The notes under the pieces were generated by a model. The model was not told where the DNA came from. It saw only the letters and a program-made list of their open reading frames with translations, and ran no database searches. A stretch of DNA of 64,000 nucleotides from Rhynchopus sp. YZ270_cl-10 (taxonomy: Eukaryota > Euglenozoa > Diplonemea > Diplonemida > Diplonemidae), in NCBI GenBank assembly GCA_964035575.1, contig OZ037905.1, positions 1,203,001 through 1,267,000 of the forward strand, written 5' to 3'. Both the position numbers and the translations under genes were made by a program. This document shows positions 49,352-59,417 of this stretch, piece by piece (position 1 is the stretch's first letter; every line of letters starts with the position of its first letter).

Positions 49352-50526
49352 ATGGATGACGACCAGCAAGCAATCGTCTGTGACAATGGGTCTGGGATGG
49401 TGAAGGCAGGTTTCGCAGGAGACGATGCCCCAAGGTCTGTGTTTCCGTCCATTGTTGGAAGGCCAAAGACCGCTGCAGCAATGATGGGAACGGCAAAGAA
49501 GGAAGCCTACATTGGTGACGACGCACAGTCCAAGCGTGGTATTCTGCTGATCAAGTATCCGATTGAGCATGGTATCATCACAAACTGGGATGACATGGAA
49601 AAGATCTGGCACCACACCTTCTTCAACGAGCTCCGTGTTGCACCTGAGGATCACCCCGTGCTTCTCACAGAAGCGCCCATGAACCCAAAGGCCAACCGTG
49701 AAAAGATGACACAGATCATGTTTGAGACGTTCAACAGCCCTGCAATGTACGTTGGGATCCAGGCGGTGCTGTCCCTGTACTCATCAGGACGCACAACAGG
49801 AATTGTTCTTGACTCAGGAGATGGTGTGACCCACACAGTTCCCATCTACGAGGGGTACTCTCTGCCGCACGCCGTGCTTCGTATTGACATGGCTGGAAGA
49901 GACATGACAGACTGGATGATCAAGCTTCTGACAGAACGTGGTAACAGCTTTGTCACCTCTGCAGAACGCGAGATTGTGCGTGATGTGAAAGAAAAGCTCG
50001 CCTATGTTGCCTTGGTATGCATATTTTGTACAGGAAAAAGAAAACCCCAAAAACCCTACAGGACTTTGACGAGGAGATGTCCCTGGCCTCATCGTCGTCG
50101 TCGTTGGAAAAGGACTACGAGCTTCCCGATGGACAGGTGATCACAGTGGGCTCGGAGAGATTCCGTTGCCCTGAGGCACTCTTCAAGCCACAGTTCATTG
50201 GGCTTGAGGCAAACGGAATCCATGAGACGGTGTACAACTCCATCATGAAGTGTGACATCGATGTGCGTAAGGACTTGTACGCCAACATTGTTCTCTCAGG
50301 AGGAACTACGATGTACGAGGGGCTTGCAGACCGTCTTTCCAAGGAAGTCACAAACCTGGCACCAAACAGCATGAAGATCAAGGTTGTTGCCCCACCGGAG
50401 AGAAAGTACTCTGTGTGGATTGGAGGGTCCATCCTCTCTTCCCTTTCTACCTTTGCGTCCATGTGGGTCAAGAAGGAGGAGTATGATGAGAGCGGCCCGG
50501 GTATTGTCCACAAGAAGTGCTTCTAG
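49352..50526 (+). CDS. Actin (copy 1), two exons
   Basis: Exons 49352-50014 and 50062-50526 join to exactly 375 aa, the standard actin length; the unspliced frame would end early in nonsense. The protein shows [20 protein letters not shown] at the start, the phosphate loops (DNGSG, DSGDG), the hinge-region sequence, and the C-terminus [11 protein letters not shown]. It is highly conserved and looks fully functional: a cytoskeletal ATPase that forms filaments. It lies downstream of the 410-aa gene on the same strand and converges with Arf1. The copy at 56234 encodes the same protein. Confidence 0.97.
50015..50061 (+). other. Spliceosomal intron in actin (copy 1), 47 bp
   Basis: It starts GTATGC and ends CCCTACAG. 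Its length is not a multiple of three, and removal restores the conserved YVALDFDEEM. It is one of only two introns evident in the window; the other is the same intron in copy 2. Confidence 0.95.
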
Positions 50527-51175
50527 TCTTCAGAAACTACCGATGGAGACTAACCAAAAGCAACAGCGATACAAGACAAAAGCAAACACGAACTGTCGGG
50601 GTATTGGGGTGATAGGGTTTTGGGGAGAACTTGCCTGTGGTGTGCATATTATTTTTTTTGTTTTCTTATATTATGTGTGTGAGAAGAATGACAAACGATG
50701 CAAACAAACAAAAAAGCAGATGTGAATACAAAACAAAAGCAAAGCATACAAAACAAACAAACAAAAAAGAAACATGATTTTCCCTCAGTTCTCCTTTGAA
50801 ACACCCCAGCACCACACAGCATTCAACTACACATATTCCCAACACAACCCAACATTCACAGGTACTCATATACATAGCATCTCCACAAGCCTCTATTATC
50901 ATTTCCAAAAACCCTTTCCTACCCTCTTTCTTCTTTATAGAAGGAGCGTCACCCATGCCATCCCTGAGTCATACCAACCCTATCTAATGGTTGCAGCCTT
51001 CTCCTACATATCATAAAAAGCCATGCACAAACCATCAGCTCATACTTCCTCTCATTTACTTACACTCACCCATTATTCTTGCACGCGTCACTTCGTATAT
51101 TCTCCATTCTTCATTCTCCATTCACTGTGGCACCCCACCCACACACACACCCAGACCCACCCACACTACAGGGAG

Positions 51176-51225
51176 ACCAAAACTCTCTGTATTTTCCTTA
51201 AGGGGAAAGTACAGAGAGTTTTGGT
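51176..51225. repeat. Long hairpin downstream of actin (copy 1)
   Basis: ACCAAAACTCTCTGTA (51176-51191) pairs perfectly with TACAGAGAGTTTTGGT (51210-51225). The 18-bp middle is itself nearly palindromic (TTTTCC, TTAA, GGGGAAAG). It could be an end-forming hairpin or a tiny foldback element. It recurs at 58058-58107. Confidence 0.7.
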
Positions 51226-51257
51226 TAGCAGGGTTAACACATATATTAAGAACTGAG

Positions 51258-51320
51258 TTTATGGACAGATATTCTGACATTTCTGTCCATAAAGTATGAA
51301 ACCCCATTTCTGTCCATAAC
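51258..51320. promoter_or_regulatory. Inverted-repeat motif block downstream of actin (copy 1)
   Basis: TTTATGGACAGA (51258-51269), a 12-bp spacer, TCTGTCCATAAA (51282-51293), then a third copy with one mismatch (51309-51320). It has the same layout as the block upstream of actin. It recurs at 58140-58202. Confidence 0.6.
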
Positions 51321-51332
51321 ATCCGAAACCAG

Positions 51333-51636
51333 GTACACAGGTACACAGGTACACAGGTACACAGGTACACAGGTACACAGGTACACAGGTACACAGGTAC
51401 ACAGGTACACAGGTACACAGGTACACAGGTACACAGGTACACAGGTACACAGGTACACAGGTACACAGGTACACAGGTACACAGGTACACAGGTACACAG
51501 GTACACAGGTACACAGGTACACAGGTACACAGGTACACAGGTACACAGGTACACAGGTACACAGGTACACAGGTACACAGGTACACAGGTACACAGGTAC
51601 ACAGGTACACAGGTACACAGGTACACAGGTACACAG
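51333..51636. repeat. 8-bp minisatellite (GTACACAG)n, 38 copies
   Basis: This is a perfect array of 38 units between actin and Arf1. The equivalent array in copy 2 has 85 units. The - strand frames through it (VPVYLCTC repeats) are period artefacts. Confidence 0.97.
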
Positions 51637-51653
51637 GTGCACACACGGTTCCC

Positions 51654-51696
51654 CATTGTGTAGGAGTACCGTCACCATAGGAATAGTAGTCCTGAA
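51654..51696. repeat. 43-bp dispersed repeat, copy a
   Basis: CATTGTGTAGGAGT, one variable base, then CCGTCACCATAGG and on to CCTGAA. It matches 52977-53019 with one mismatch, so the pair brackets Arf1. GTGCACACAC precedes both, and a related GGGTTnACAGCACACA stretch follows both. Confidence 0.75.
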
Positions 51697-52159
51697 GATA
51701 TGTCACCCAGTGGGTTAACAGCACACACACACTTGGCACCACAGACACACCTGGGTTTTGAAGCTTAAGAGAAAGAAGCTGTTCCTGTGGTGTGGACAGG
51801 GGTGTGAATGGGTAGACTAGGGTTTATTCAGGACATTTGAAGACTCATGATTATGTTTTGTAGGAAGCAGATAGAAGCTGATGTAGGAGGCGTGGCTGTG
51901 GGTTGAAAGGCAGGGAATGAAGAAATGAAATGGACACATAGCAATAGAAAATATGGGTTGGGTTTGATTTAGCTTTTCACTTTTGTATTTTGTTGCAGTA
52001 TTTGTATTTCACATCTCTTTGTTTGAAAAAGGCATCACAAGACAGGCTAAATATGTCTTGTCTTCCCTACCCCAGTCCCAGCCTCCGTCCCAATCCCTAT
52101 TGTTACCCCCCCCCCCCTGTCCCCAAACCCATGTGCTACAACACTAAAACCCCACGGCC

Positions 52160-52705
52160 CTAGTTTCTTGACTTCATTGATGATGACAGCCAGTCAAGCC
52201 CTTCATACAAACCCTCTCCAGTTGCAGCGCAGCTTCCCTGGATGTACCACTCACGGAGTCGGAGAGAGTGCAGCCCAAGCTTGTCGGTCATTTCAGCTGG
52301 TGTCATCGCCTTTGGAAGATCCTGCTTGTTTGCAAGCACAAGAAGTGTTGCATCACGGAGGGCATCATCTGTTGCCAGCTTGTGCAGCTCATCACGCGCA
52401 AGAGAAATTCTGTCCCTGTCGTTGCTGTCAACAACAAAGATGATGCCGTCAGTCCCCTCAAAGTAGTGGCGCCACAGTGGCCTCAGCTTGTCCTGGCCAC
52501 CAACGTCCCACATGGTGAACTTGAGGTTCTTGTACTCCACTGTCTCCACATTGAACCCGATTGTTGGTATGGATGTGATCAAATCACCCAGCTTCAGCTT
52601 GTACAGCACAGTGGTCTTGCCAGAAGCATCAAGCCCCACCATCAGCATCTTCACGTTCTTCTTCCCTGCAAAGAGGGTTGTCAGTGCAGAAGCAATGTTG
52701 CCCAT
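52160..52705 (-). CDS. ADP-ribosylation factor, Arf1 type (copy 1)
   Basis: This gene encodes 181 aa, exactly the Arf1 length, read on the - strand from the ATG at 52703-52705. The frame extends upstream, but the Arf start MGNIAS has the N-myristoylation Gly2. The G boxes are all present: GLDASGKT (P-loop), the switch 1 Thr in [25 protein letters not shown] and CAATGEG. It is a small GTPase of Golgi and coat-vesicle traffic. It converges with actin and diverges from the CCCH gene, with a 584-bp shared upstream region. The copy at 59418-59963 gives the same protein. Confidence 0.96.
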   Translation of the reverse strand: MGNIASALTTLFAGKKNVKMLMVGLDASGKTTVLYKLKLGDLITSIPTIGFNVETVEYKNLKFTMWDVGGQDKLRPLWRHYFEGTDGIIFVVDSNDRDRISLARDELHKLATDDALRDATLLVLANKQDLPKAMTPAEMTDKLGLHSLRLREWYIQGSCAATGEGLYEGLDWLSSSMKSRN

Positions 52706-52976
52706 GGTGAAATGTATGTGTGAGTTTTGTGTGAATGTCTGTGTTGTTGTTGTGTTTGTTGCACTGGGGCTGGGACGGAGTGGGGTGGGGTGGGGTGGAA
52801 TGGTGGGGTTTGGGTTTGGGTTTGGGTTCAGTGAGGTTGGCATTTTCTCCCACTCCTGTCGGACAAGGGCACCCCAACTGCTCAGGGGGTGTACACCAGC
52901 TCATGGGTGCACACACAAGTTGCTGTACACCAGCCAACCAGCCAACCCAACTTAGTGCCTCTTATGGTCGGTTCGC

Positions 52977-53019
52977 CATTGTGTAGGAGTGCCGTCACCA
53001 TAGGAATAGTAGTCCTGAA
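52977..53019. repeat. 43-bp dispersed repeat, copy b
   Basis: It is the partner of 51654-51696 with one mismatch, lying on the other side of Arf1. Confidence 0.75.
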
Positions 53020-53206
53020 CATATATTAGCAAGATTGTAGGTAGCTGTAATATGGAGGTTTATGTGGGGCCACCCTTGGGTTCACAGCACACAGACTTGG
53101 CCCCACAGAATAGACTGGCCAAGGACAGAGGGGCTCACCTCTTCCACACACCCGTCTTTCTTTGTTTTCACCCACCTACCCACCCACTCGCCCACCCAGG
53201 CACCCA

Positions 53207-53229
53207 CCCCCCCCCCCCCCCCCCCCCCC
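53207..53229. repeat. Poly-C tract, 23 nt
   Basis: This is an uninterrupted C run upstream of the CCCH gene. The same tract in the next unit (60465-60487) is also 23 nt, although homopolymers normally drift fast. Confidence 0.9.
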
Positions 53230-53289
53230 TTCATGCCCCACACCCACACACTGCACAGACAAAACAAACACACATTTTTTGAACATAAC

Positions 53290-53964
53290 ATGAACACAAT
53301 GTCGGAAGTCAAAGTGATCGAGGCAAGAGACCCTGGAAACCGCGCCCAGCGTGTTGCATTCCATTTTTCAGAAACATATGAAACGAAAGGACGAACAGCA
53401 TATCTTCAAGGGACCCTTGGAAGTAGACCACTGAATGTGTGCATACTATTTCATAGAGGGAAGTGCAAGTCACAGAAGACATGCCGTCAACTACATGTGA
53501 GTCCAGATGCTGTGGACAGACTTCGCGATGAAATGGCCGGCCAGTGCTGTGCGCTTCATTCCGGAAAATGGGCCAGCGAAAAATGCGTCATGTTGAAGGG
53601 CAAGGACAACATAGCATTGCTCTCTGTGAGCAATTTTAGCAGTACAAGGGGTTTGGAGGAGCTTTTGCGCAGGGGGGACAGAATTATTGTACAAAAGAAC
53701 AGGATTTGTGGGCTGAACAAGTTGAAGAGATGCAAATGGGGCGAGCGCTGTATCAACATCCATCTCTGCCGCGAACTTGACTTGGAGAACCTTGCATCAC
53801 CGTGCCCTTCCAGTACTTGCTCTAGCAGTGAATCCTATGCGGACACCTGGCAGGGTGGCAGCACGTCAAGCAGCAGCAAATCCAGTGTCGATACCCTATC
53901 CCCTTCTTCAGCATCTGAAGGAACTTTCATGGCACTGAGCAGGTTTGCTGCACACTGGGTTTAA
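53290..53964 (+). CDS. CCCH zinc-finger protein, 224 aa (copy 2 border)
   Basis: The start is the ATG at 53290 (MNTMSEVKVIEAR); a second ATG is at 53299. The open frame upstream crosses the poly-C tract and looks like leader. Two CCCH fingers of the form C-x7-C-x5-C-x3-H are present: CILFHRGKCKSQKTCRQLH near residues 59-77, and CGLNKLKRCKWGERCINIH near 140-158. The C-terminal 65 residues are Ser-rich (SSTCSSSESYADTW, SSSSKSSVDTL). CCCH proteins of this kind usually bind mRNA and control its stability or translation; the target is unknown. The stop codon TAA overlaps an AATAAA. The unit border defined by copy 1 falls inside the second finger. Confidence 0.88.
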   Translation: MNTMSEVKVIEARDPGNRAQRVAFHFSETYETKGRTAYLQGTLGSRPLNVCILFHRGKCKSQKTCRQLHVSPDAVDRLRDEMAGQCCALHSGKWASEKCVMLKGKDNIALLSVSNFSSTRGLEELLRRGDRIIVQKNRICGLNKLKRCKWGERCINIHLCRELDLENLASPCPSSTCSSSESYADTWQGGSTSSSSKSSVDTLSPSSASEGTFMALSRFAAHWV

Positions 53965-54177
53965 TAAAACAAAAAAGAAAAACAAAAACAAAAAAGAAAG
54001 CATATATGCAAAATGAGATACTATTGCAACAGAAAATGCCACCCACCCACCCCTGCTTTTTATTTTCTTCTGATTCTTCTCCAGTTGCTGCCTTCCTCCA
54101 CGAACACACCAACACAAAACACAGGGCACTAATATATACATTACTAATACTATCACACAACAAACACATTTGTAGCA

Positions 54178-55410
54178 ATGAGCTCGGTAGATTCTGTTCG
54201 GCAGTATTCTGTCACATCAACAACAGGAGGCAGCATAGGAAACACAGACTCAGACTTTGAGCCCAGTGGTTGCTGCTTTAGCATCACTGACATTGCAGGA
54301 CCCACAAATCCAGTGGAGCGAGGGTACGCATCAGTTTTGCTGAATGGCTTACAACTCATACGCTGCAACCTCCCGCTCCCAGGGAAAGAAGAAACACTCA
54401 CAGTGTCGGCCGATGAAGACATGAACATCACTGGGGAAAAGGGCGGGCTTGGCATTGACGCTCTCTTTATCACAACGCATGATCCGTTTCCTGGGAGTGC
54501 GTGGACTGCAACCCTGGAATGTACCTGTGAAGGCCGTGAGGATGTTGAAGTTGATCTTGGGAACCTCATGCAGTCCCAGGATGCGTCACACTCTGGCCAC
54601 TACATTGCATACCACCCAACTACATTCACAGTGAAGGTTCAACACATGCCAATTGACAATGTGAAGCAAGGGTCCGCAGAGAGGCAACTTGTTAAAGAGG
54701 TCAGAGCTATTTTGGAAAACCCACGGCTGAATGTGTGCAGAGGATCTCTGGGGTCTATTGTGCTGAGCAACAAAGCGAAGGAGAGTCCACTCTACGACAA
54801 CGTTGTGGGGAAATGCTACGGTGGTGCCTGGCAGGAATTTCTCAGGGCCCATCCTGGGGACTTCTCTCTGTTCCACTATTCTGATGAGGATATTGTTGAA
54901 AATTGTCTTGCGCCACAGATAAAAAAGTCTGATGCACGTGTCTGCCTCTTTGGAACACCGCTCTCTTCAGTGCGCGAAATAGACAAGTCGAGAAGCAAGG
55001 TCCAACGTGAAGATGAGGAAAATCTTAAAAAGGCCCTGCTCGGAATGCTCTCTGAAGGCCCCATGTCCCAGAAGGAGCTGTTGCAGAAGTTGAATGGATT
55101 TGAAGTGTTCACAAACTCTCTATTCCCAAGCCACTCTCTGCTCATGCGGTTTCTCTCCAGACACGATAAAACATTTGTGTGGACAGCAGGGCCCGACCAG
55201 CCTACGCGTATTGGCCTGGCCTCTTCTGATAGAATTCTCTGCCACGACAGTCAGCACATAAAACCTAGCACAAGTAGCACAGCTCAGAAGCACAGCCTAC
55301 CTCGTTTTCTCAATCAGCACATAGGGTTCAACATGAAGCCAACTTCTCAACAGCAGCCAGTGTACCGACATGATCCATACAGCACCGTGCCATTCTACTA
55401 TTCCCAATAA
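54178..55410 (+). CDS. Conserved unknown protein, 410 aa (copy 2)
   Basis: The translation is identical to that at 47296-48528; see there for the possible winged-helix/LOTUS-like regions. Here the spacer from the upstream CCCH stop is intact (no insertion) and only 213 nt long. Confidence 0.8.
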   Translation: MSSVDSVRQYSVTSTTGGSIGNTDSDFEPSGCCFSITDIAGPTNPVERGYASVLLNGLQLIRCNLPLPGKEETLTVSADEDMNITGEKGGLGIDALFITTHDPFPGSAWTATLECTCEGREDVEVDLGNLMQSQDASHSGHYIAYHPTTFTVKVQHMPIDNVKQGSAERQLVKEVRAILENPRLNVCRGSLGSIVLSNKAKESPLYDNVVGKCYGGAWQEFLRAHPGDFSLFHYSDEDIVENCLAPQIKKSDARVCLFGTPLSSVREIDKSRSKVQREDEENLKKALLGMLSEGPMSQKELLQKLNGFEVFTNSLFPSHSLLMRFLSRHDKTFVWTAGPDQPTRIGLASSDRILCHDSQHIKPSTSSTAQKHSLPRFLNQHIGFNMKPTSQQQPVYRHDPYSTVPFYYSQ

Positions 55411-56233
55411 TATGTAACTACGCCTGTTCCAAAGATGACCAGTCACCCATATGTGAATCCCTCTACCTACCCTCACATAAAACAAAAAGAAAAACAAAAA
55501 AAAGAAAGAAAGAAAGAAAGCAAATAAAGAAGGATGCAAAGAGAGAAAGAAAGAAATAAAGATCTTGCACTGTTTCACAAATATGAAGGAAAAAAAGAAA
55601 AAAGTGACATCTCCCCCACTCCCTCTGCTTAGACATAGTTTTACCTTCCCCCAGCCAAGAAACAACAACACACCACACCACAGCTCCAGAGAACCACAAC
55701 TTCATGTGTGCAAGGGCAGTATGCATGCACACACCTCTCTCGGTTTATAGGCTTCTAGGGAAAGGTTCTAGGCACTCCAGTATTGTTACTCCACAAACCC
55801 ACAACCCGCAAACCGCAAACCCAAAAGGCATGAGGCAATGTCCTCAGAATCCTCCACTGACCCCCCAGTCCTCTCAGTTGCAAGTCTCCACACCTCTCAT
55901 CACAGGAACACCTAAGACAACATACAGGGGGGTTGTAATTTATGGACAGATTTTACGGATATTCTGTCCATAAATTTAGTTCTGTCCATAAAAGCTCAAC
56001 TTTTTGCGTGTATAAATATTTTTTCAGGATTTTTGGTGCACATGGTGTTTTCTCTTTGGTTTTCTGGTTTCTTGCTGGGTTTGGAGGTCCCTGCTGTGTG
56101 TGTGTGTGGGTTGTGGCCCTGACAGTGAACCACCCACCCCACGTGGCTGACCCCCCCAAACCCCCCCACCACAAGTACCCACAGACTCAAACCACAGAAC
56201 AACACATACCCTTAAACACATACAAACTTCAAC
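55411..56233. other. Spacer between the 410-aa gene and actin (copy 2)
   Basis: The content and length match 48529-49351, including the inverted-repeat motif block at 55939-55992 and the TATA-like sequence near 56009. Confidence 0.5.
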
Positions 56234-57408
56234 ATGGATGACGACCAGCAAGCAATCGTCTGTGACAATGGGTCTGGGATGGTGAAGGCAGGTTTCGCAG
56301 GAGACGATGCCCCAAGGTCTGTGTTTCCGTCCATTGTTGGAAGGCCAAAGACCGCTGCAGCAATGATGGGAACGGCAAAGAAGGAAGCCTACATTGGTGA
56401 CGACGCACAGTCCAAGCGTGGTATTCTGCTGATCAAGTATCCGATTGAGCATGGTATCATCACAAACTGGGATGACATGGAAAAGATCTGGCACCACACC
56501 TTCTTCAACGAGCTCCGTGTTGCACCTGAGGATCACCCCGTGCTTCTCACAGAAGCGCCCATGAACCCAAAGGCCAACCGTGAAAAGATGACACAGATCA
56601 TGTTTGAGACGTTCAACAGCCCTGCAATGTACGTTGGGATCCAGGCGGTGCTGTCCCTGTACTCATCAGGACGCACAACAGGAATTGTTCTTGACTCAGG
56701 AGATGGTGTGACCCACACAGTTCCCATCTACGAGGGGTACTCTCTGCCGCACGCCGTGCTTCGTATTGACATGGCTGGAAGAGACATGACAGACTGGATG
56801 ATCAAGCTTCTGACAGAACGTGGTAACAGCTTTGTCACCTCTGCAGAACGCGAGATTGTGCGTGATGTGAAAGAAAAGCTCGCCTATGTTGCCTTGGTAT
56901 GCATATTTTGTACAGGAAAAAGAAAACCCCAAAAACCCTACAGGACTTTGACGAGGAGATGTCCCTGGCCTCATCGTCGTCGTCGTTGGAAAAGGACTAC
57001 GAGCTTCCCGATGGACAGGTGATCACAGTGGGCTCGGAGAGATTCCGTTGCCCTGAGGCACTCTTCAAGCCACAGTTCATTGGGCTTGAGGCAAACGGAA
57101 TCCATGAGACGGTGTACAACTCCATCATGAAGTGTGACATCGATGTGCGTAAGGACTTGTACGCCAACATTGTTCTCTCAGGAGGAACTACGATGTACGA
57201 GGGGCTTGCAGACCGTCTTTCCAAGGAAGTCACAAACCTGGCACCAAACAGCATGAAGATCAAGGTTGTTGCCCCACCGGAGAGAAAGTACTCTGTGTGG
57301 ATTGGAGGGTCCATCCTCTCTTCCCTTTCTACCTTTGCGTCCATGTGGGTCAAGAAGGAGGAGTATGATGAGAGCGGCCCGGGTATTGTCCACAAGAAGT
57401 GCTTCTAG
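56234..57408 (+). CDS. Actin (copy 2), two exons
   Basis: Exons 56234-56896 and 56944-57408 give the same 375-aa actin as copy 1. Exons and intron appear identical, so this is either a very young duplicate or one kept uniform by gene conversion. Confidence 0.97.
56897..56943 (+). other. Spliceosomal intron in actin (copy 2), 47 bp
   Basis: It is the same GTATGC...CTACAG intron as in copy 1, at the same site. Confidence 0.95.
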
Positions 57409-59417
57409 TCTTCAGAAACTACCGATGGAGACTAACCAAAAGCAACAGCGATACAAGACAAAAGCAAACACGAACTGTCGGGGTATTGGGGTGATAGGGT
57501 TTTGGGGAGAACTTGCCTGTGGTGTGCATATTATTTTTTTTGTTTTCTTATATTATGTGTGTGAGAAGAATGACAAACGATGCAAACAAACAAAAAAGCA
57601 GATGTGAATACAAAACAAAAGCAAAGCATACAAAACAAACAAACAAAAAAGAAACATGATTTTCCCTCAGTTCTCCTTTGAAACACCCCAGCACCACACA
57701 GCATTCAACTACACATATTCCCAACACAACCCAACATTCACAGGTACTCATATACATAGCATCTCCACAAGCCTCTATTATCATTTCCAAAAACCCTTTC
57801 CTACCCTCTTTCTTCTTTATAGAAGGAGCGTCACCCATGCCATCCCTGAGTCATACCAACCCTATCTAATGGTTGCAGCCTTCTCCTACATATCATAAAA
57901 AGCCATGCACAAACCATCAGCTCATACTTCCTCTCATTTACTTACACTCACCCATTATTCTTGCACGCGTCACTTCGTATATTCTCCATTCTTCATTCTC
58001 CATTCACTGTGGCACCCCACCCACACACACACCCAGACCCACCCACACTACAGGGAGACCAAAACTCTCTGTATTTTCCTTAAGGGGAAAGTACAGAGAG
58101 TTTTGGTTAGCAGGGTTAACACATATATTAAGAACTGAGTTTATGGACAGATATTCTGACATTTCTGTCCATAAAGTATGAAACCCCATTTCTGTCCATA
58201 ACATCCGAAACCAGGTACACAGGTACACAGGTACACAGGTACACAGGTACACAGGTACACAGGTACACAGGTACACAGGTACACAGGTACACAGGTACAC
58301 AGGTACACAGGTACACAGGTACACAGGTACACAGGTACACAGGTACACAGGTACACAGGTACACAGGTACACAGGTACACAGGTACACAGGTACACAGGT
58401 ACACAGGTACACAGGTACACAGGTACACAGGTACACAGGTACACAGGTACACAGGTACACAGGTACACAGGTACACAGGTACACAGGTACACAGGTACAC
58501 AGGTACACAGGTACACAGGTACACAGGTACACAGGTACACAGGTACACAGGTACACAGGTACACAGGTACACAGGTACACAGGTACACAGGTACACAGGT
58601 ACACAGGTACACAGGTACACAGGTACACAGGTACACAGGTACACAGGTACACAGGTACACAGGTACACAGGTACACAGGTACACAGGTACACAGGTACAC
58701 AGGTACACAGGTACACAGGTACACAGGTACACAGGTACACAGGTACACAGGTACACAGGTACACAGGTACACAGGTACACAGGTACACAGGTACACAGGT
58801 ACACAGGTACACAGGTACACAGGTACACAGGTACACAGGTACACAGGTACACAGGTACACAGGTACACAGGTACACAGGTACACAGGTACACAGGTGCAC
58901 ACACGGTTCCCCATTGTGTAGGAGTACCGTCACCATAGGAATAGTAGTCCTGAAGATATGTCACCCAGTGGGTTAACAGCACACACACACTTGGCACCAC
59001 AGACACACCTGGGTTTTGAAGCTTAAGAGAAAGAAGCTGTTCCTGTGGTGTGGACAGGGGTGTGAATGGGTAGACTAGGGTTTATTCAGGACATTTGAAG
59101 ACTCATGATTATGTTTTGTAGGAAGCAGATAGAAGCTGATGTAGGAGGCGTGGCTGTGGGTTGAAAGGCAGGGAATGAAGAAATGAAATGGACACATAGC
59201 AATAGAAAATATGGGTTGGGTTTGATTTAGCTTTTCACTTTTGTATTTTGTTGCAGTATTTGTATTTCACATCTCTTTGTTTGAAAAAGGCATCACAAGA
59301 CAGGCTAAATATGTCTTGTCTTCCCTACCCCAGTCCCAGCCTCCGTCCCAATCCCTATTGTTACCCCCCCCCCCCTGTCCCCAAACCCATGTGCTACAAC
59401 ACTAAAACCCCACGGCC
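57409..59417. other. Spacer between convergent actin and Arf1 (copy 2)
   Basis: It has the same parts as 50527-52159: hairpin (58058-58107), motif block (58140-58202), longer minisatellite (58215-58894), 43-bp repeat (58912-58954) and plain sequence. Confidence 0.6.
58215..58894. repeat. 8-bp minisatellite (GTACACAG)n, 85 copies
   Basis: This is a perfect array of 85 units, 47 more than in copy 1. The 376-bp gain accounts fully for the difference between the 6,882- and 7,258-bp offsets. Confidence 0.97.

Larger units (their letters stand above)
50527..52159. other. Spacer between convergent actin and Arf1 (copy 1)
   Basis: It holds no gene. Contents in order: A-rich 3' region, CA-rich DNA, a long hairpin (51176-51225), the motif block (51258-51320), the minisatellite (51333-51636), a 43-bp dispersed repeat (51654-51696), about 400 bp of plain sequence, and a poly-C tract near 52110. 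It is repeated at 57409-59417. Confidence 0.6.
52706..53289. other. Divergent intergenic region between Arf1 and the CCCH gene (copy 1)
   Basis: The region must carry the promoters or leaders of both genes. It contains a GGGTTT run (about 52803-52827), the second 43-bp repeat (52977-53019), and a C23 tract (53207-53229) followed by a CA-rich leader. It recurs at 59964-60547 with the same length. Confidence 0.5.
46455..53756. repeat. Tandem housekeeping unit, copy 1 (left edge of array)
   Basis: This copy begins inside the CCCH gene and contains the 410-aa gene, actin, the 38-copy minisatellite, Arf1 and the first part of the next CCCH gene. It carries a 420-bp extra segment (404-bp insert plus a duplicated 16 bp) at 46707-47126. 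Without it, equivalent positions sit 6,882 bp before copy 2. The left border shares only the microhomology CATCCA with the retrotransposon. Confidence 0.93.

Noticed and set aside
49060-49359. Small open frames in the actin upstream spacer
   Set aside because: They are short and low complexity, and overlap the inverted-repeat motif block and T-rich tracts.
51122-51748. - strand open frames repeating VPVYLCTC (also 58004-59006)
   Set aside because: They are frames through the GTACACAG minisatellite with no other coding sign.
52803-52827. GGGTTT run resembling telomere repeats
   Set aside because: Only about four imperfect units lie in a G-rich stretch, duplicated with the unit; this is too short to call telomeric.
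53062-53289. Longer N-terminus for the CCCH protein
   Set aside because: It runs through the poly-C tract and CA-rich leader and gives low-complexity Pro/His sequence.
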